From Dorea phocaeensis (GTDB lineage: Bacteria; Bacillota; Clostridia; Lachnospirales; Lachnospiraceae), in contig NZ_OEPZ01000004.1 of NCBI RefSeq assembly GCF_900240315.1, positions 1 to 64,000 on the forward strand: 64,000 nucleotides of DNA. Reading direction: 5' to 3'. Below the pieces are notes generated by a model, which was given only the letters and a program-made list of their open reading frames with translations, searched no databases and was not told the DNA's origin. Numbering within the stretch: the first letter of the stretch is position 1; every line of letters begins with the position of its first letter. Both the position numbers and the translations under genes were made by a program. Positions 34,556-41,769 of the stretch are shown piece after piece.

Positions 34556-35866
34556 ATGAAAAAGAAATTATCACTTATACTGGCAGTTGTTCTGTCATTT
34601 TGTATGAGCATACCGGTTTTGGCAGCGCCAACGAATTATCCGACAGACGGAAGTGACGCAGGAAGAACATCGGAGTTTGTAATTGAGAAGAAGTATGTGA
34701 AAAATGATGGTACAACATCAGTAGACAGATTCCCAGATGAAATCTTGAAATTTACAACGACCTGTACAGCAGCGCCAATGGATCCAGCTACTGCACCAGC
34801 ATTAAGCGTAGCAGATTTGCAGGTTACAAATGTTACAAATAATATTACGGTGACTGTGCCGGCTTATACGGTACCGGGAAAATATAATTATGAAATCAAA
34901 GAGCTGTCCCCGGCTGAATATGCACCAGGTTCAAAGGATACAGCTGGCGTGGTATATGACAAAGCGTCTGGATTTATCCAGGTTGTTGTAAAATATGATG
35001 GCGGTAGTCTGAAAAAGTACGTGACGGTTGCTGCAAACGGTGACTTTGTAGGGGCAGAAACAGATACGAGCAATGACGCAACTAAAAAAGCAGATTTTAA
35101 AAATAAGTACCTGTTAGACGGAGAGGTTGATCCTGATCTTCCAGGGCCACAAGAGCCAGATCCGAACCCGGTTCCAACTCCGCAACCAGAAGATCCGGAT
35201 CCGGTAAAACCAGTTCCAGATTCAGAGAAGCCGGTAGAAAAAGCAAAATTTAAGATTATGAAGCAGGCAAGAGGACCATTAGCAGGAAAGGAACAATTTG
35301 AGGTGCACGTAACGTTGCAGTCAGAGAAGCCGGTTCGCAGTGATATTATCTGCAATGATGGAGAAGAGCATGTGATTTCTAAAGTGGGAAGTGCTAATTC
35401 CAGTTGGACAGGAACTGACGCAACTGGATATACAGCAGCGGTAACACTCCAGATTAAAGACGATGAAGTCGTTGAGTTTAAGGGGATTCCAGCAGGGGTC
35501 AAATATAAGGTGCAAGAGGATCCGAAGCATATTGGACAGCTGACGGAATCAAATATCAATGATACGACAACAGGATATACGGTAGCTTATTATGGCGGAG
35601 GAACAAAAGTAGAGAATCCAACTGTTGATAAGCCGGCTGATAAAGACTATGGAAGAACCCTTTTTGCATCTGGTACTGTTGGATCTGATACGAATAATAA
35701 TATTGTTATCAGCAACAGCAAGGGTGCAAATATTGAAGACAGCGATATGGTAAAGCCAAACACAGGAATTAATCTTGAAACTCTTCCTTATGTAGTAATT
35801 CTTGGTCTTGTTATTATCGGAGCAGGAATGATGTTCGTAAAAAGTCGTAGAAGAAGAGAGGAATAA
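34556..35866 (+). CDS. Major (backbone) pilin, Spy0128/FctA type
   Basis: This 436-aa protein has a signal peptide (about 1-28, MSIPVLAA). Two isopeptide pilin domains follow: N-domain (about 30-190) with Lys in 'FVIEKKYVKND', Glu in 'YNYEIKELSP' and Asn near 'ADFKNKYL', and C-domain (about 225-400) with Lys in 'FKIMKQARG', Glu in 'YKVQEDP' and Asn in 'NIVISNSKG'. A 30-residue Pro/Asp/Glu-rich hinge separates them. The sorting signal is KPNTG, followed by a membrane helix and RRRRE tail. Internal Lys-Asn bonds normally make such pilins protease-resistant. ATG 34556 follows AAGGAG. It lies between SipA-like and sortase genes, as FctA does. Confidence 0.9.
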   Translation: MKKKLSLILAVVLSFCMSIPVLAAPTNYPTDGSDAGRTSEFVIEKKYVKNDGTTSVDRFPDEILKFTTTCTAAPMDPATAPALSVADLQVTNVTNNITVTVPAYTVPGKYNYEIKELSPAEYAPGSKDTAGVVYDKASGFIQVVVKYDGGSLKKYVTVAANGDFVGAETDTSNDATKKADFKNKYLLDGEVDPDLPGPQEPDPNPVPTPQPEDPDPVKPVPDSEKPVEKAKFKIMKQARGPLAGKEQFEVHVTLQSEKPVRSDIICNDGEEHVISKVGSANSSWTGTDATGYTAAVTLQIKDDEVVEFKGIPAGVKYKVQEDPKHIGQLTESNINDTTTGYTVAYYGGGTKVENPTVDKPADKDYGRTLFASGTVGSDTNNNIVISNSKGANIEDSDMVKPNTGINLETLPYVVILGLVIIGAGMMFVKSRRRREE

Positions 35867-35950
35867 TAGAGGTATATAAGGGGAATCCTCCGGTGATTTG
35901 CGGGGGATTCTCTGCAAAAAGAAAGGCAGACAACGAAAGGAAGCAAAATA

Positions 35951-36727
35951 GTGGGACATAAAATTTCCGGATATATACAACGTTTCCTGAACTTTATTAT
36001 CAGTTTTGTGCTGATTCTTATTTTTATTATTGCGGCCGCTTATGCGTTATTTGTGTTGAATGATAACCGTAGAATTTATTCGGCTGCAGAAAATGTTCAG
36101 GAGGATATGCTGAAACTGAAACCGGATGAAGAAAAGCCGGATTTCTCAAAGCTGTGTTCCATTAATCCAGATGTCTGTGCATGGCTTACTATGGATGGGA
36201 CCCATATTGATTATCCGGTTTTGCAGGGAGAAACCAATCTTACATATATCAATCGAGATATATATGGACAGTTTGCTCTTGCGGGAAGCATTTTTCTAGA
36301 CTGTCAGAATGCAAAAGATTTTACAGATTCTTATAATCTTTTGTATGGCCATCACATGGATGGGGGAAATATGTTTGGAGATTTAGACTTATATAAAAAG
36401 TCGGAATTTTTTGAGAAACATGATACAGGCACCCTGCTTTTGCCGAATAAAGTATATGATCTGAAGGTGGCGGCTGTATTGATAACCGGAGTTTCAGATG
36501 AGAGGATATTCCAACTTCAAAACTGGCCTCCAAAATGGAAAGATGGTCAATTGGATTATATCCGAAGTCAAGCTCTTTTTGTTAGAGACGATGTGTTGAA
36601 TGCATTGGAAAAATGCGAGCATCCACAGCTTATATCTTTAACTACCTGTACATCGGAATTCACGGATGCAAGGACTGTGGTTCTGGCACAGATGATACCG
36701 GTGGAGGATAAAGACAGGAAGGAGTAA
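35951..36727 (+). CDS. Class B sortase (pilus polymerase)
   Basis: This 258-aa transpeptidase is membrane-anchored by an N-terminal helix (about 10-35). The sortase barrel contains 'TYINRDIYGQFALAGSIFLD', catalytic His in 'NLLYGHHMDGGNMFGDL' (about residues 134-150), catalytic Cys in 'SLTTCTSEF' (about 235) and Arg in 'TDARTVVLAQ' (about 243). The B-class layout matches SrtC2 of FCT-3 pili, which polymerises the backbone pilin. Its partners here would be the KPNTG, TLNTG and LVKTG signals of the flanking genes. GTG 35951 follows GAAAGGAAGC. Confidence 0.92.
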   Translation: MGHKISGYIQRFLNFIISFVLILIFIIAAAYALFVLNDNRRIYSAAENVQEDMLKLKPDEEKPDFSKLCSINPDVCAWLTMDGTHIDYPVLQGETNLTYINRDIYGQFALAGSIFLDCQNAKDFTDSYNLLYGHHMDGGNMFGDLDLYKKSEFFEKHDTGTLLLPNKVYDLKVAAVLITGVSDERIFQLQNWPPKWKDGQLDYIRSQALFVRDDVLNALEKCEHPQLISLTTCTSEFTDARTVVLAQMIPVEDKDRKE

Positions 36728-36730
36728 TAT

Positions 36731-37354
36731 GTGAAAAAGCTAAATAAAACTCTGTTTTCTATTTTACTCATGTTGTTATTATTCAGTAAAGATACACTGC
36801 AGACTTTTGCGATGGAAACAAGCTTTCAACTTCCTGTTGAAACAGTCTTGGAAGGAGATAGGCCTTTGCGTCAGGAAACTTTTGTGATTCAGATGCAAGC
36901 ATTGACGGACGATGCACCTATGCCGGAACAGACGGAGAACCAAAAAGTCACAATAGAGATTCAGGGTCAGGGGAAAAAGGCATTTCCTCCTATTACCTTT
37001 AAACAGCCAGGTGTTTACAAGTACGAAGTCAGACAACAGCCAGGAAATCAAGAATATTATACCTACGATACTTGTGTGTATAATGTGACAGTATATTGTA
37101 CTGCAGATTCTGCGCAAGGCTTGGAAACGACGGTTGTAGCTTTGGAGCAGGGGAAAGAGGAAGTGAAAAAAGATGCAGTTCGTTTTGTTAATCGATATGA
37201 ATTGCCGAAAGTTCCTACAGAACAGAATACTCTGGTAAAAACTGGAGATAAAGCGTTGCTGAGTACCTTGTTATGGATCTTACTAGCTAGTGGGTTTATG
37301 ATTCTGTTTTTGGTCGTGAAAAAACAGAGGGATAAAAGGGAAATAGAAGAATAA
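36731..37354 (+). CDS. Minor (base) pilin, FctB-like
   Basis: This 207-aa protein has a signal peptide (about 1-26) and one Spy0128-type pilin domain ('PPITFKQPGVYKYEVRQQPG' and 'YTYDTCVYNVTVYCT', Asn in 'AVRFVNRYELPKVPTEQN'). A short Pro-containing tail, a variant sorting signal LVKTGD, a membrane helix and a basic tail follow. In FCT-3 pili the corresponding FctB caps the base and links the pilus to the wall. The GTG start lies 3 bp after the sortase stop; the ribosome site AGGAG is inside the sortase end. It is the last gene of the operon and a terminator follows. Confidence 0.85.
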   Translation: MKKLNKTLFSILLMLLLFSKDTLQTFAMETSFQLPVETVLEGDRPLRQETFVIQMQALTDDAPMPEQTENQKVTIEIQGQGKKAFPPITFKQPGVYKYEVRQQPGNQEYYTYDTCVYNVTVYCTADSAQGLETTVVALEQGKEEVKKDAVRFVNRYELPKVPTEQNTLVKTGDKALLSTLLWILLASGFMILFLVVKKQRDKREIEE

Positions 37355-37380
37355 TTTTGGAAAAATCAAAGCAGATCTTT

Positions 37381-37423
37381 AAGATTTCACTTTTCTGATA
37401 GGGAGAAGTGAAATCTTTTTTTT
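37381..37423 (+). terminator. Terminator of the pilus operon
   Basis: AAGATTTCACTT and AAGTGAAATCTT form a perfect 12-bp stem followed by eight T. Confidence 0.93.
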
Positions 37424-37472
37424 GTCAATTGGGGACGGAGTAAAATGAAACTTTACTCCGTCCCCAATTGAC
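37424..37472. repeat. REP-like perfect 21-bp inverted repeat
   Basis: GTCAATTGGGGACGGAGTAAA and its exact complement (37452-37472) flank a 7-base loop. The core TTGGGGACGG is typical of dispersed palindromic repeats seen near REP-associated transposases in many bacteria. No transposase lies here and I see no second copy in this window. Confidence 0.8.
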
Positions 37473-37576
37473 ATTTTAATGAAAGACGAATGGTTGAGAT
37501 AAATAACCGCATGAATACTAAGAAAGTTTCGTATCATTTATAAATGCAGAGTGAAATGGAGAAGCGGTAAGTTAAA

Positions 37577-38428
37577 ATGGAAAGTCAAAAAAGAGAGAAT
37601 CTTTTAAACCTTGCATTAGACGCAACAGAAGAAGAAAGAGAGCGTTCGATCGAATTAGATGTGGGATTTGCAAAAGAAGAAAAGGAGTGGACGTTAATTA
37701 TCAAATATTCAGGGGATCTGCAGGAGATACGAAAGATTGCGAGTCGGGTAACACCGCTGATGGGAGGATATGCGGTGATCGTCATAAATGAAGACAGAAT
37801 CAATACCTTGACGGAGTTTCCGCAAATTGAATATATCGAAAAGCCGAAAAGACTTTTCTTTGAAGTGGCGGAGGGAAAACGGGTATCTTGTATTAATCCT
37901 GTTCAAAGACAGCCTCTTTCATTGACAGGAGCAAAGATTTTTGTGGCGATTTTAGATTCTGGCATTGATTATGAGCGGGAGGACTTCAGAAATCCAGATG
38001 GAACTACGCGGATTCGTGCGCTTTGGGATCAAAGTCTCCAAAATGGTGTGGATGGAATTGCGCCAAAAGGATTTGAAGTGGGTGTGGAATACAATCAGGA
38101 AGACATTAACAAAGCGCTTCAAGCGGGAACGAGTGAAGAGAGAAAGCAGATCGTGAAGTCGCAGGATTTCTCCGGGCATGGGACAGCGGTGGCAGGTGTG
38201 GCTGCTGGAAGCGGGAGCAAAGACTTTGGACAATATCGAGGCGTGGCTCCGGAAAGCGAACTTCTTGTGGTGAAACTAGGGACACCGGATCGGGAGGGGT
38301 TTCCAAGAACGACAGAGCTAATGATGGGGCTTGATTATGTTATGAGAAAGGCGTTGGAATATCGATGGCCGGTAGCGATTAATCTAAGTTTTGGAAATAC
38401 ATACGGTTCGCATGAACAGTATAAATAA
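37577..38428 (+). pseudogene. S8 subtilase (CspABC-like), 5' half, split by mobile element
   Basis: Codons 1-279 encode the N-terminal half of a subtilisin-family protease of the CspA/B/C-like type. It has a propeptide-like region with 'VTPLMGGYAVIVI' and 'IEYIEKPKRLFFEV', the catalytic Asp127 in 'VAILDSGIDYEREDF' and the catalytic His201 in 'DFSGHGTAVAGVAAG'. The protein breaks off after 'NLSFGNTYGSH', where five element-derived codons and a TAA follow. The catalytic Ser is in the half at 45045-45962. In clostridia, Csp proteases act in spore germination; whether this one does is unknown. In the present arrangement it should be inactive. Confidence 0.92.
38411..38415 (+). other. Left attachment junction (attL) of the element
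   Basis: The gene reads normally up to CAT (His279). The five bases CATGA here and CACGA at 45042-45046 are the only shared bases at the two junctions, so the crossover lies inside CA-Y-GA. Removing one copy and all between joins GGT-TCG-CAY-GAT-GGA in frame. Confidence 0.75.
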
Positions 38429-38465
38429 GGGAAAATATGTTTGGCAGGATCATATATTTGATACA

Positions 38466-38536
38466 AAAACCTATTGACAAGGTAGGCAATTGGTAATATA
38501 ATGCAAAAAATAAAACCTATTAACCTGGTAGGTAAT
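38466..38536 (+). promoter_or_regulatory. metY promoter with two Rrf2 operator-like repeats
   Basis: A perfect TTGACA (38474-38479), 17 bp, TATAAT (38497-38502) promoter is overlapped by the 25-bp repeat AAAACCTATTGACAAGGTAG.. (38466-38490). A second copy (38512-38536) with 21 of 25 identical bases lies just after the start point. Each copy has CCTATT and GGTAGG as half-sites. Repression by the element's own Rrf2 protein is the natural reading. Confidence 0.75.
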
Positions 38537-38548
38537 AAGGAGGTTGTT

Positions 38549-38614
38549 ATGGGATTCTTTTTTGAAAAGCTTGTGAGAGAAAACTTTCGTTTTGGACGAA
38601 TGCAGCGATGTTAG
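38549..38614 (+). CDS. Possible 21-codon leader peptide ending in Cys-stop
   Basis: ATG 38549 lies 5 nt after AAGGAGG. The frame encodes MGFFFEKLVRENFRFGRMQR followed by Cys and TAG. It sits in the metY leader between the second operator and the metY start. A lone Cys codon next to the stop could make it a cysteine-sensing leader, but I see no terminator or clear alternative hairpin after it. It may also be a remnant. Confidence 0.4.
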   Translation: MGFFFEKLVRENFRFGRMQRC

Positions 38615-38672
38615 CAGCGATGAACAAAGATCACGAAAACTAATACACGAAAGAAATGAAAGGAAAGATATT

Positions 38673-39956
38673 ATGTCAAAATATAGATTTGAAACGCTTC
38701 AGCTTCACGTTGGCCAGGAAACGCCGGATCCGGTCACAGATGCACGCGCAGTACCGATTTATGCGACAACTTCTTATGTTTTTCACGACTGCTCTCATGC
38801 GGCGGCACGTTTTGGACTTACGGATGCCGGAAATATTTATGGTCGCTTGACAAACTCTACGCAGGAGGTTTTGGAAAAGCGCACTGCGGCTCTGGAAGGC
38901 GGAACCGCAGCTTTGGCACTTGCTTCCGGCGCGGCTGCGATTGCATATACACTGCAGGCGCTCGGACAAAACGGCGGACATATTGTCGCGCAGAAAACAA
39001 TTTACGGTGGCAGCTATAATCTGATGGCACACACGCTTCCGGGGTTTGGGATCACAGCCTCCTTTGTCAATATTCATAATCTTGATGAAGTGGAAGCGGC
39101 GATTCAGGACAATACGAGAGCGATTTATATAGAAACGCTGGGCAATCCAAACAGTGATATTCCGGATATCGACGCCTTAGCGGCCCTCGCTCACAGATAC
39201 GGTCTTCCGCTTGTTGTAGATAATACCTTTGGTACACCTTATTTCGTTCGTCCGATCGAGCATGGAGCCGATATTGTCGTGCATTCTGCTACAAAGTTCC
39301 TTGGAGGCCATGGTACTACGCTGGGAGGACTCATCGTAGACGGCGGTACGTTTGACTGGGCTGCTTCAGGAAAGTATCCGTCTATTGCGGCGCCGAATCC
39401 CAGCTATCACGGTGTCTCCTTTGTGGATGCGGCAGGTCCGGCAGCTTTCGTTACGTATATCCGCGCCATTTTGCTTCGCGATACGGGAGCGGCGATTTCT
39501 CCCTTTGCAGCGTTTTTATTGCTGCAGGGTATTGAGACACTGTCGCTTCGTCTGGAGCGCCATGCCGAAAATACGAAGAAGGCTGTCGAATTTTTAAATA
39601 GCCATCCGCTTGTGGAAAAGGTGAATCATCCGTCCCTTTTGGATCATCCGGATCATGCTCTTTATCAGAAATATTTCCCGAATGGCGGCGCTTCCATTTT
39701 TACATTCGATATAAAAGGAGGGCAGGAAGCGGCGTATCAATTCATTGATCACTTGCAGATCTTTTCTCTTCTTGCGAATGTGGCGGATGTGAAAAGCCTT
39801 GTGATCCATCCGGCAACTACAACACACAGCCAGCTTTCAGCAAAAGAACTGGAAGAGCAGGAGATTAAGCCCAATACTATCCGGCTTTCGATCGGAACAG
39901 AACATATGGAAGATATTATTGATGATTTACAGCGTGGTTTTGATGCAGTAAAATAA
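38673..39956 (+). CDS. metY: O-acetylhomoserine sulfhydrylase
   Basis: This 427-aa PLP enzyme of the Cys/Met metabolism family makes homocysteine from O-acetylhomoserine and sulfide. The N-terminus 'FETLQLHVGQETPDPVTDAR' and 'PIYATTSYVFHDCSHAAARFG' are typical of MetY. 'GGTAALALASGAAAIAYTLQ' is near residue 77, and the PLP Lys is in 'VVHSATKFLGGHGTTLGG' (about residue 208). Length matches MetY rather than the shorter MetB/MetC. I chose ATG 38673 behind AAAGGAAAG; a longer frame from 38592 is read from the leader. It is the first gene of the element's cassette and appears richer in GC than the recombinase genes. Confidence 0.92.
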   Translation: MSKYRFETLQLHVGQETPDPVTDARAVPIYATTSYVFHDCSHAAARFGLTDAGNIYGRLTNSTQEVLEKRTAALEGGTAALALASGAAAIAYTLQALGQNGGHIVAQKTIYGGSYNLMAHTLPGFGITASFVNIHNLDEVEAAIQDNTRAIYIETLGNPNSDIPDIDALAALAHRYGLPLVVDNTFGTPYFVRPIEHGADIVVHSATKFLGGHGTTLGGLIVDGGTFDWAASGKYPSIAAPNPSYHGVSFVDAAGPAAFVTYIRAILLRDTGAAISPFAAFLLLQGIETLSLRLERHAENTKKAVEFLNSHPLVEKVNHPSLLDHPDHALYQKYFPNGGASIFTFDIKGGQEAAYQFIDHLQIFSLLANVADVKSLVIHPATTTHSQLSAKELEEQEIKPNTIRLSIGTEHMEDIIDDLQRGFDAVK

Positions 39957-39974
39957 AGAAAGGAGCGTTTGGAT

Positions 39975-40907
39975 ATGGCAAACATTTATACTTCGGCAGA
40001 ACAGCTAATTGGAAATACACCGCTTCTGGAACTGACCAGAATAGAAAAAGAATATCATCTGCAGGCAAAAATTCTGGCAAAGTTGGAATACTTCAATCCG
40101 GCCGGTTCGGTGAAGGACCGTGTGGCGAAGGCGATTCTAGACGATGCAGAGCGTGCAGGCAGGCTCAAAGACGATTCTGTCATTATTGAGCCGACTTCCG
40201 GGAATACTGGCATTGGCCTTGCGTCTGTTGCGGCAGCGAGAGGATACCGTACGATCCTTGTCATGCCGGAGACGATGTCCGTAGAGAGACGCCAGCTTAT
40301 GAAGGCATACGGAGCGGAGTTGGTGCTTAGCGACGGGGCAAAAGGCATGAAGGGAGCGATCGCAAAGGCGCAGGAGCTGGCAAAGGAAATCCCGAACAGT
40401 TTTATTCCGGGGCAGTTCACGAATTCTTCGAATCCAAAAGCGCATAGAGAAGGCACCGGTCCTGAAATATATAGAGATACGGATGGCGTGATTGATATTT
40501 TCGTTGCGGGAGTAGGTACAGGAGGAACTGTGACCGGCGTAGGAGAATATCTGAAAGAGCAGAAGCCGGATATTCAGATCGTGGCAGTCGAGCCGGCAGC
40601 ATCAGCGGTGCTTTCGTCCGGTATCGGCGGCTCGCATAAGATACAGGGGATTGGAGCCGGATTTGTTCCGGATGTCTTAAATACGTCCATTTATGATGAA
40701 ATTATAACGGTGGAAAATGAAGATGCGTTTGCGGTCGGAAAACTTGTCGGCCACAGAGAAGGAGTGCTTGTAGGCATTTCTTCCGGCGCGGCCTTATGGG
40801 CGGCGCTAAAGCTTGCAAAGAGAGAGGAAAACAAAGGAAAAACCATTGTTGTATTGTTGCCGGATACGGGAGAACGATATTTGTCAACGCCTCTTTTTGC
40901 GGAATAA
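39975..40907 (+). CDS. cysK: Cysteine synthase A
   Basis: This 310-aa PLP enzyme makes L-cysteine from O-acetylserine and sulfide. The PLP Lys lies in '[15 protein letters not shown]' (about residue 43), the substrate loop is '[16 protein letters not shown]' (about 69-84), and the phosphate-binding Gly stretch is '[15 protein letters not shown]' (about 177). The C-terminus includes '[16 protein letters not shown]'. GGAG lies 9 nt before ATG 39975. In Bacillus, CysK also forms a complex with the Rrf2-family repressor CymR and signals cysteine status. Here cysK and an Rrf2 gene are neighbours on the element, so the same logic may apply. Confidence 0.95.
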   Translation: MANIYTSAEQLIGNTPLLELTRIEKEYHLQAKILAKLEYFNPAGSVKDRVAKAILDDAERAGRLKDDSVIIEPTSGNTGIGLASVAAARGYRTILVMPETMSVERRQLMKAYGAELVLSDGAKGMKGAIAKAQELAKEIPNSFIPGQFTNSSNPKAHREGTGPEIYRDTDGVIDIFVAGVGTGGTVTGVGEYLKEQKPDIQIVAVEPAASAVLSSGIGGSHKIQGIGAGFVPDVLNTSIYDEIITVENEDAFAVGKLVGHREGVLVGISSGAALWAALKLAKREENKGKTIVVLLPDTGERYLSTPLFAE

Positions 40908-40934
40908 AAAACAAAGAAACGAGGAAACAAAGGA

Positions 40935-41357
40935 ATGATGATCTCAACAAGAGGAAGGTATGCATTGCGCGTACTGCTTGAACTTGCAGAAAACCAGAAA
41001 GAAGGTTACATTGCGATGAAGCAAGTGGCGATGCGGCAGGAGCTGTCTCTGAAATATATCGAACAAATCATGCCGGTGCTCTCTAAGAACCATTATGTGG
41101 AAGGTGTTCAAGGGAAAGGCGGCGGATACCGTCTGGTAAAAGCGCCGGAAGAGTATCGGGTTGGAGATATTCTGAGACTGACCGAGGGCAATCTTGCTCC
41201 GGTAGCCTGTCTGGAATGCGATGCCAAAATGTGCAGGCGCGCAAATACCTGCAAAACACTGCCGATGTGGAAGGAGTTTCATCAGATGGTTCTAGATTAT
41301 TTTGACAATATTACACTGTTGGATCTGTTGAACCAGGAGGAATTTCGCCGCTTTTAA
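40935..41357 (+). CDS. Rrf2-family regulator (CymR/IscR-like)
   Basis: This 140-aa protein has an N-terminal winged helix ('MISTRGRYALRVLLELAENQ', recognition region 'ELSLKYIEQIMPVLSKNHYV', wing 'GKGGGYRLVKAPEEY'). A Cys-rich segment of CxxCxxxxCxxxxxC form follows ('ACLECDAKMCRRANTC', about residues 92-108) that could hold an Fe-S cluster or sense thiols. The genuine CymR of Bacillus lacks these Cys residues, so this is a mixed type. The two 25-bp repeats at the metY promoter are its likely target. It ends the sulfur cassette; a terminator follows. Confidence 0.88.
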   Translation: MMISTRGRYALRVLLELAENQKEGYIAMKQVAMRQELSLKYIEQIMPVLSKNHYVEGVQGKGGGYRLVKAPEEYRVGDILRLTEGNLAPVACLECDAKMCRRANTCKTLPMWKEFHQMVLDYFDNITLLDLLNQEEFRRF

Positions 41358-41415
41358 GTTGATTTATCTTAAGCGTTTTATAATAAAAACCGTTACAGGA
41401 AAGAAAGTGAGGCAG

Positions 41416-41456
41416 AAGCTTATACAAATGGAAAAGTTTGTGTAAGCTTTTTTATT
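41416..41456 (+). terminator. Terminator of the sulfur cassette
   Basis: AAGCTTATACAAA and TTTGTGTAAGCTT pair over 13 positions (one G-T pair), followed by TTTTTATT. It separates the cassette from the recombinase module. Confidence 0.85.
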
Positions 41457-41526
41457 ATTTTGAAAGTGGTACAAGCCTTTCGGCATAGGATGTAGAGAAG
41501 ATGACGGACATGCGGAGGCACATAAC

Positions 41527-41700
41527 ATGTACACAGCATTAAACGCTACAGACAGAGGAAGCCTGGAGACAGAAAAGGAAATACGCAAAGAGGGAATAAG
41601 CTATGAATATTCAGGATATCAGATTCGGGTGCATTTTAATGGGCAAAAGACATTTCAGCAGTGCATTCAGAATCTGGCAGAACGAAAAATTTCAGGCTGA
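41527..41700 (+). CDS. Small TnpW-like element protein
   Basis: This 57-aa ORF starts at ATG 41527, about 10 nt after GGAGG. The sequence 'SYEYSGYQIRVHFNGQKTF' and 'QQCIQNLAERKIS' follows the pattern of small TnpW-type proteins encoded beside large serine recombinases in clostridial elements. It could assist or control excision; this is inference. It lies 69 bp before the first recombinase gene. Confidence 0.65.
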   Translation: MYTALNATDRGSLETEKEIRKEGISYEYSGYQIRVHFNGQKTFQQCIQNLAERKISG

Positions 41701-41769
41701 TTTCCTCATATTTTTATTGCAGGGTTTGAAAGACCGTGTGAAGGGCAGCATGATGAAAAGAGGGAGTGC

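Noticed and set aside
34888-35559. 223-codon minus-strand ORF inside the pilin gene
   Set aside because: Its Ser/Gly/Pro-rich sequence is the mirror of the Pro/Asp/Glu hinge of the pilin; no ribosome site.
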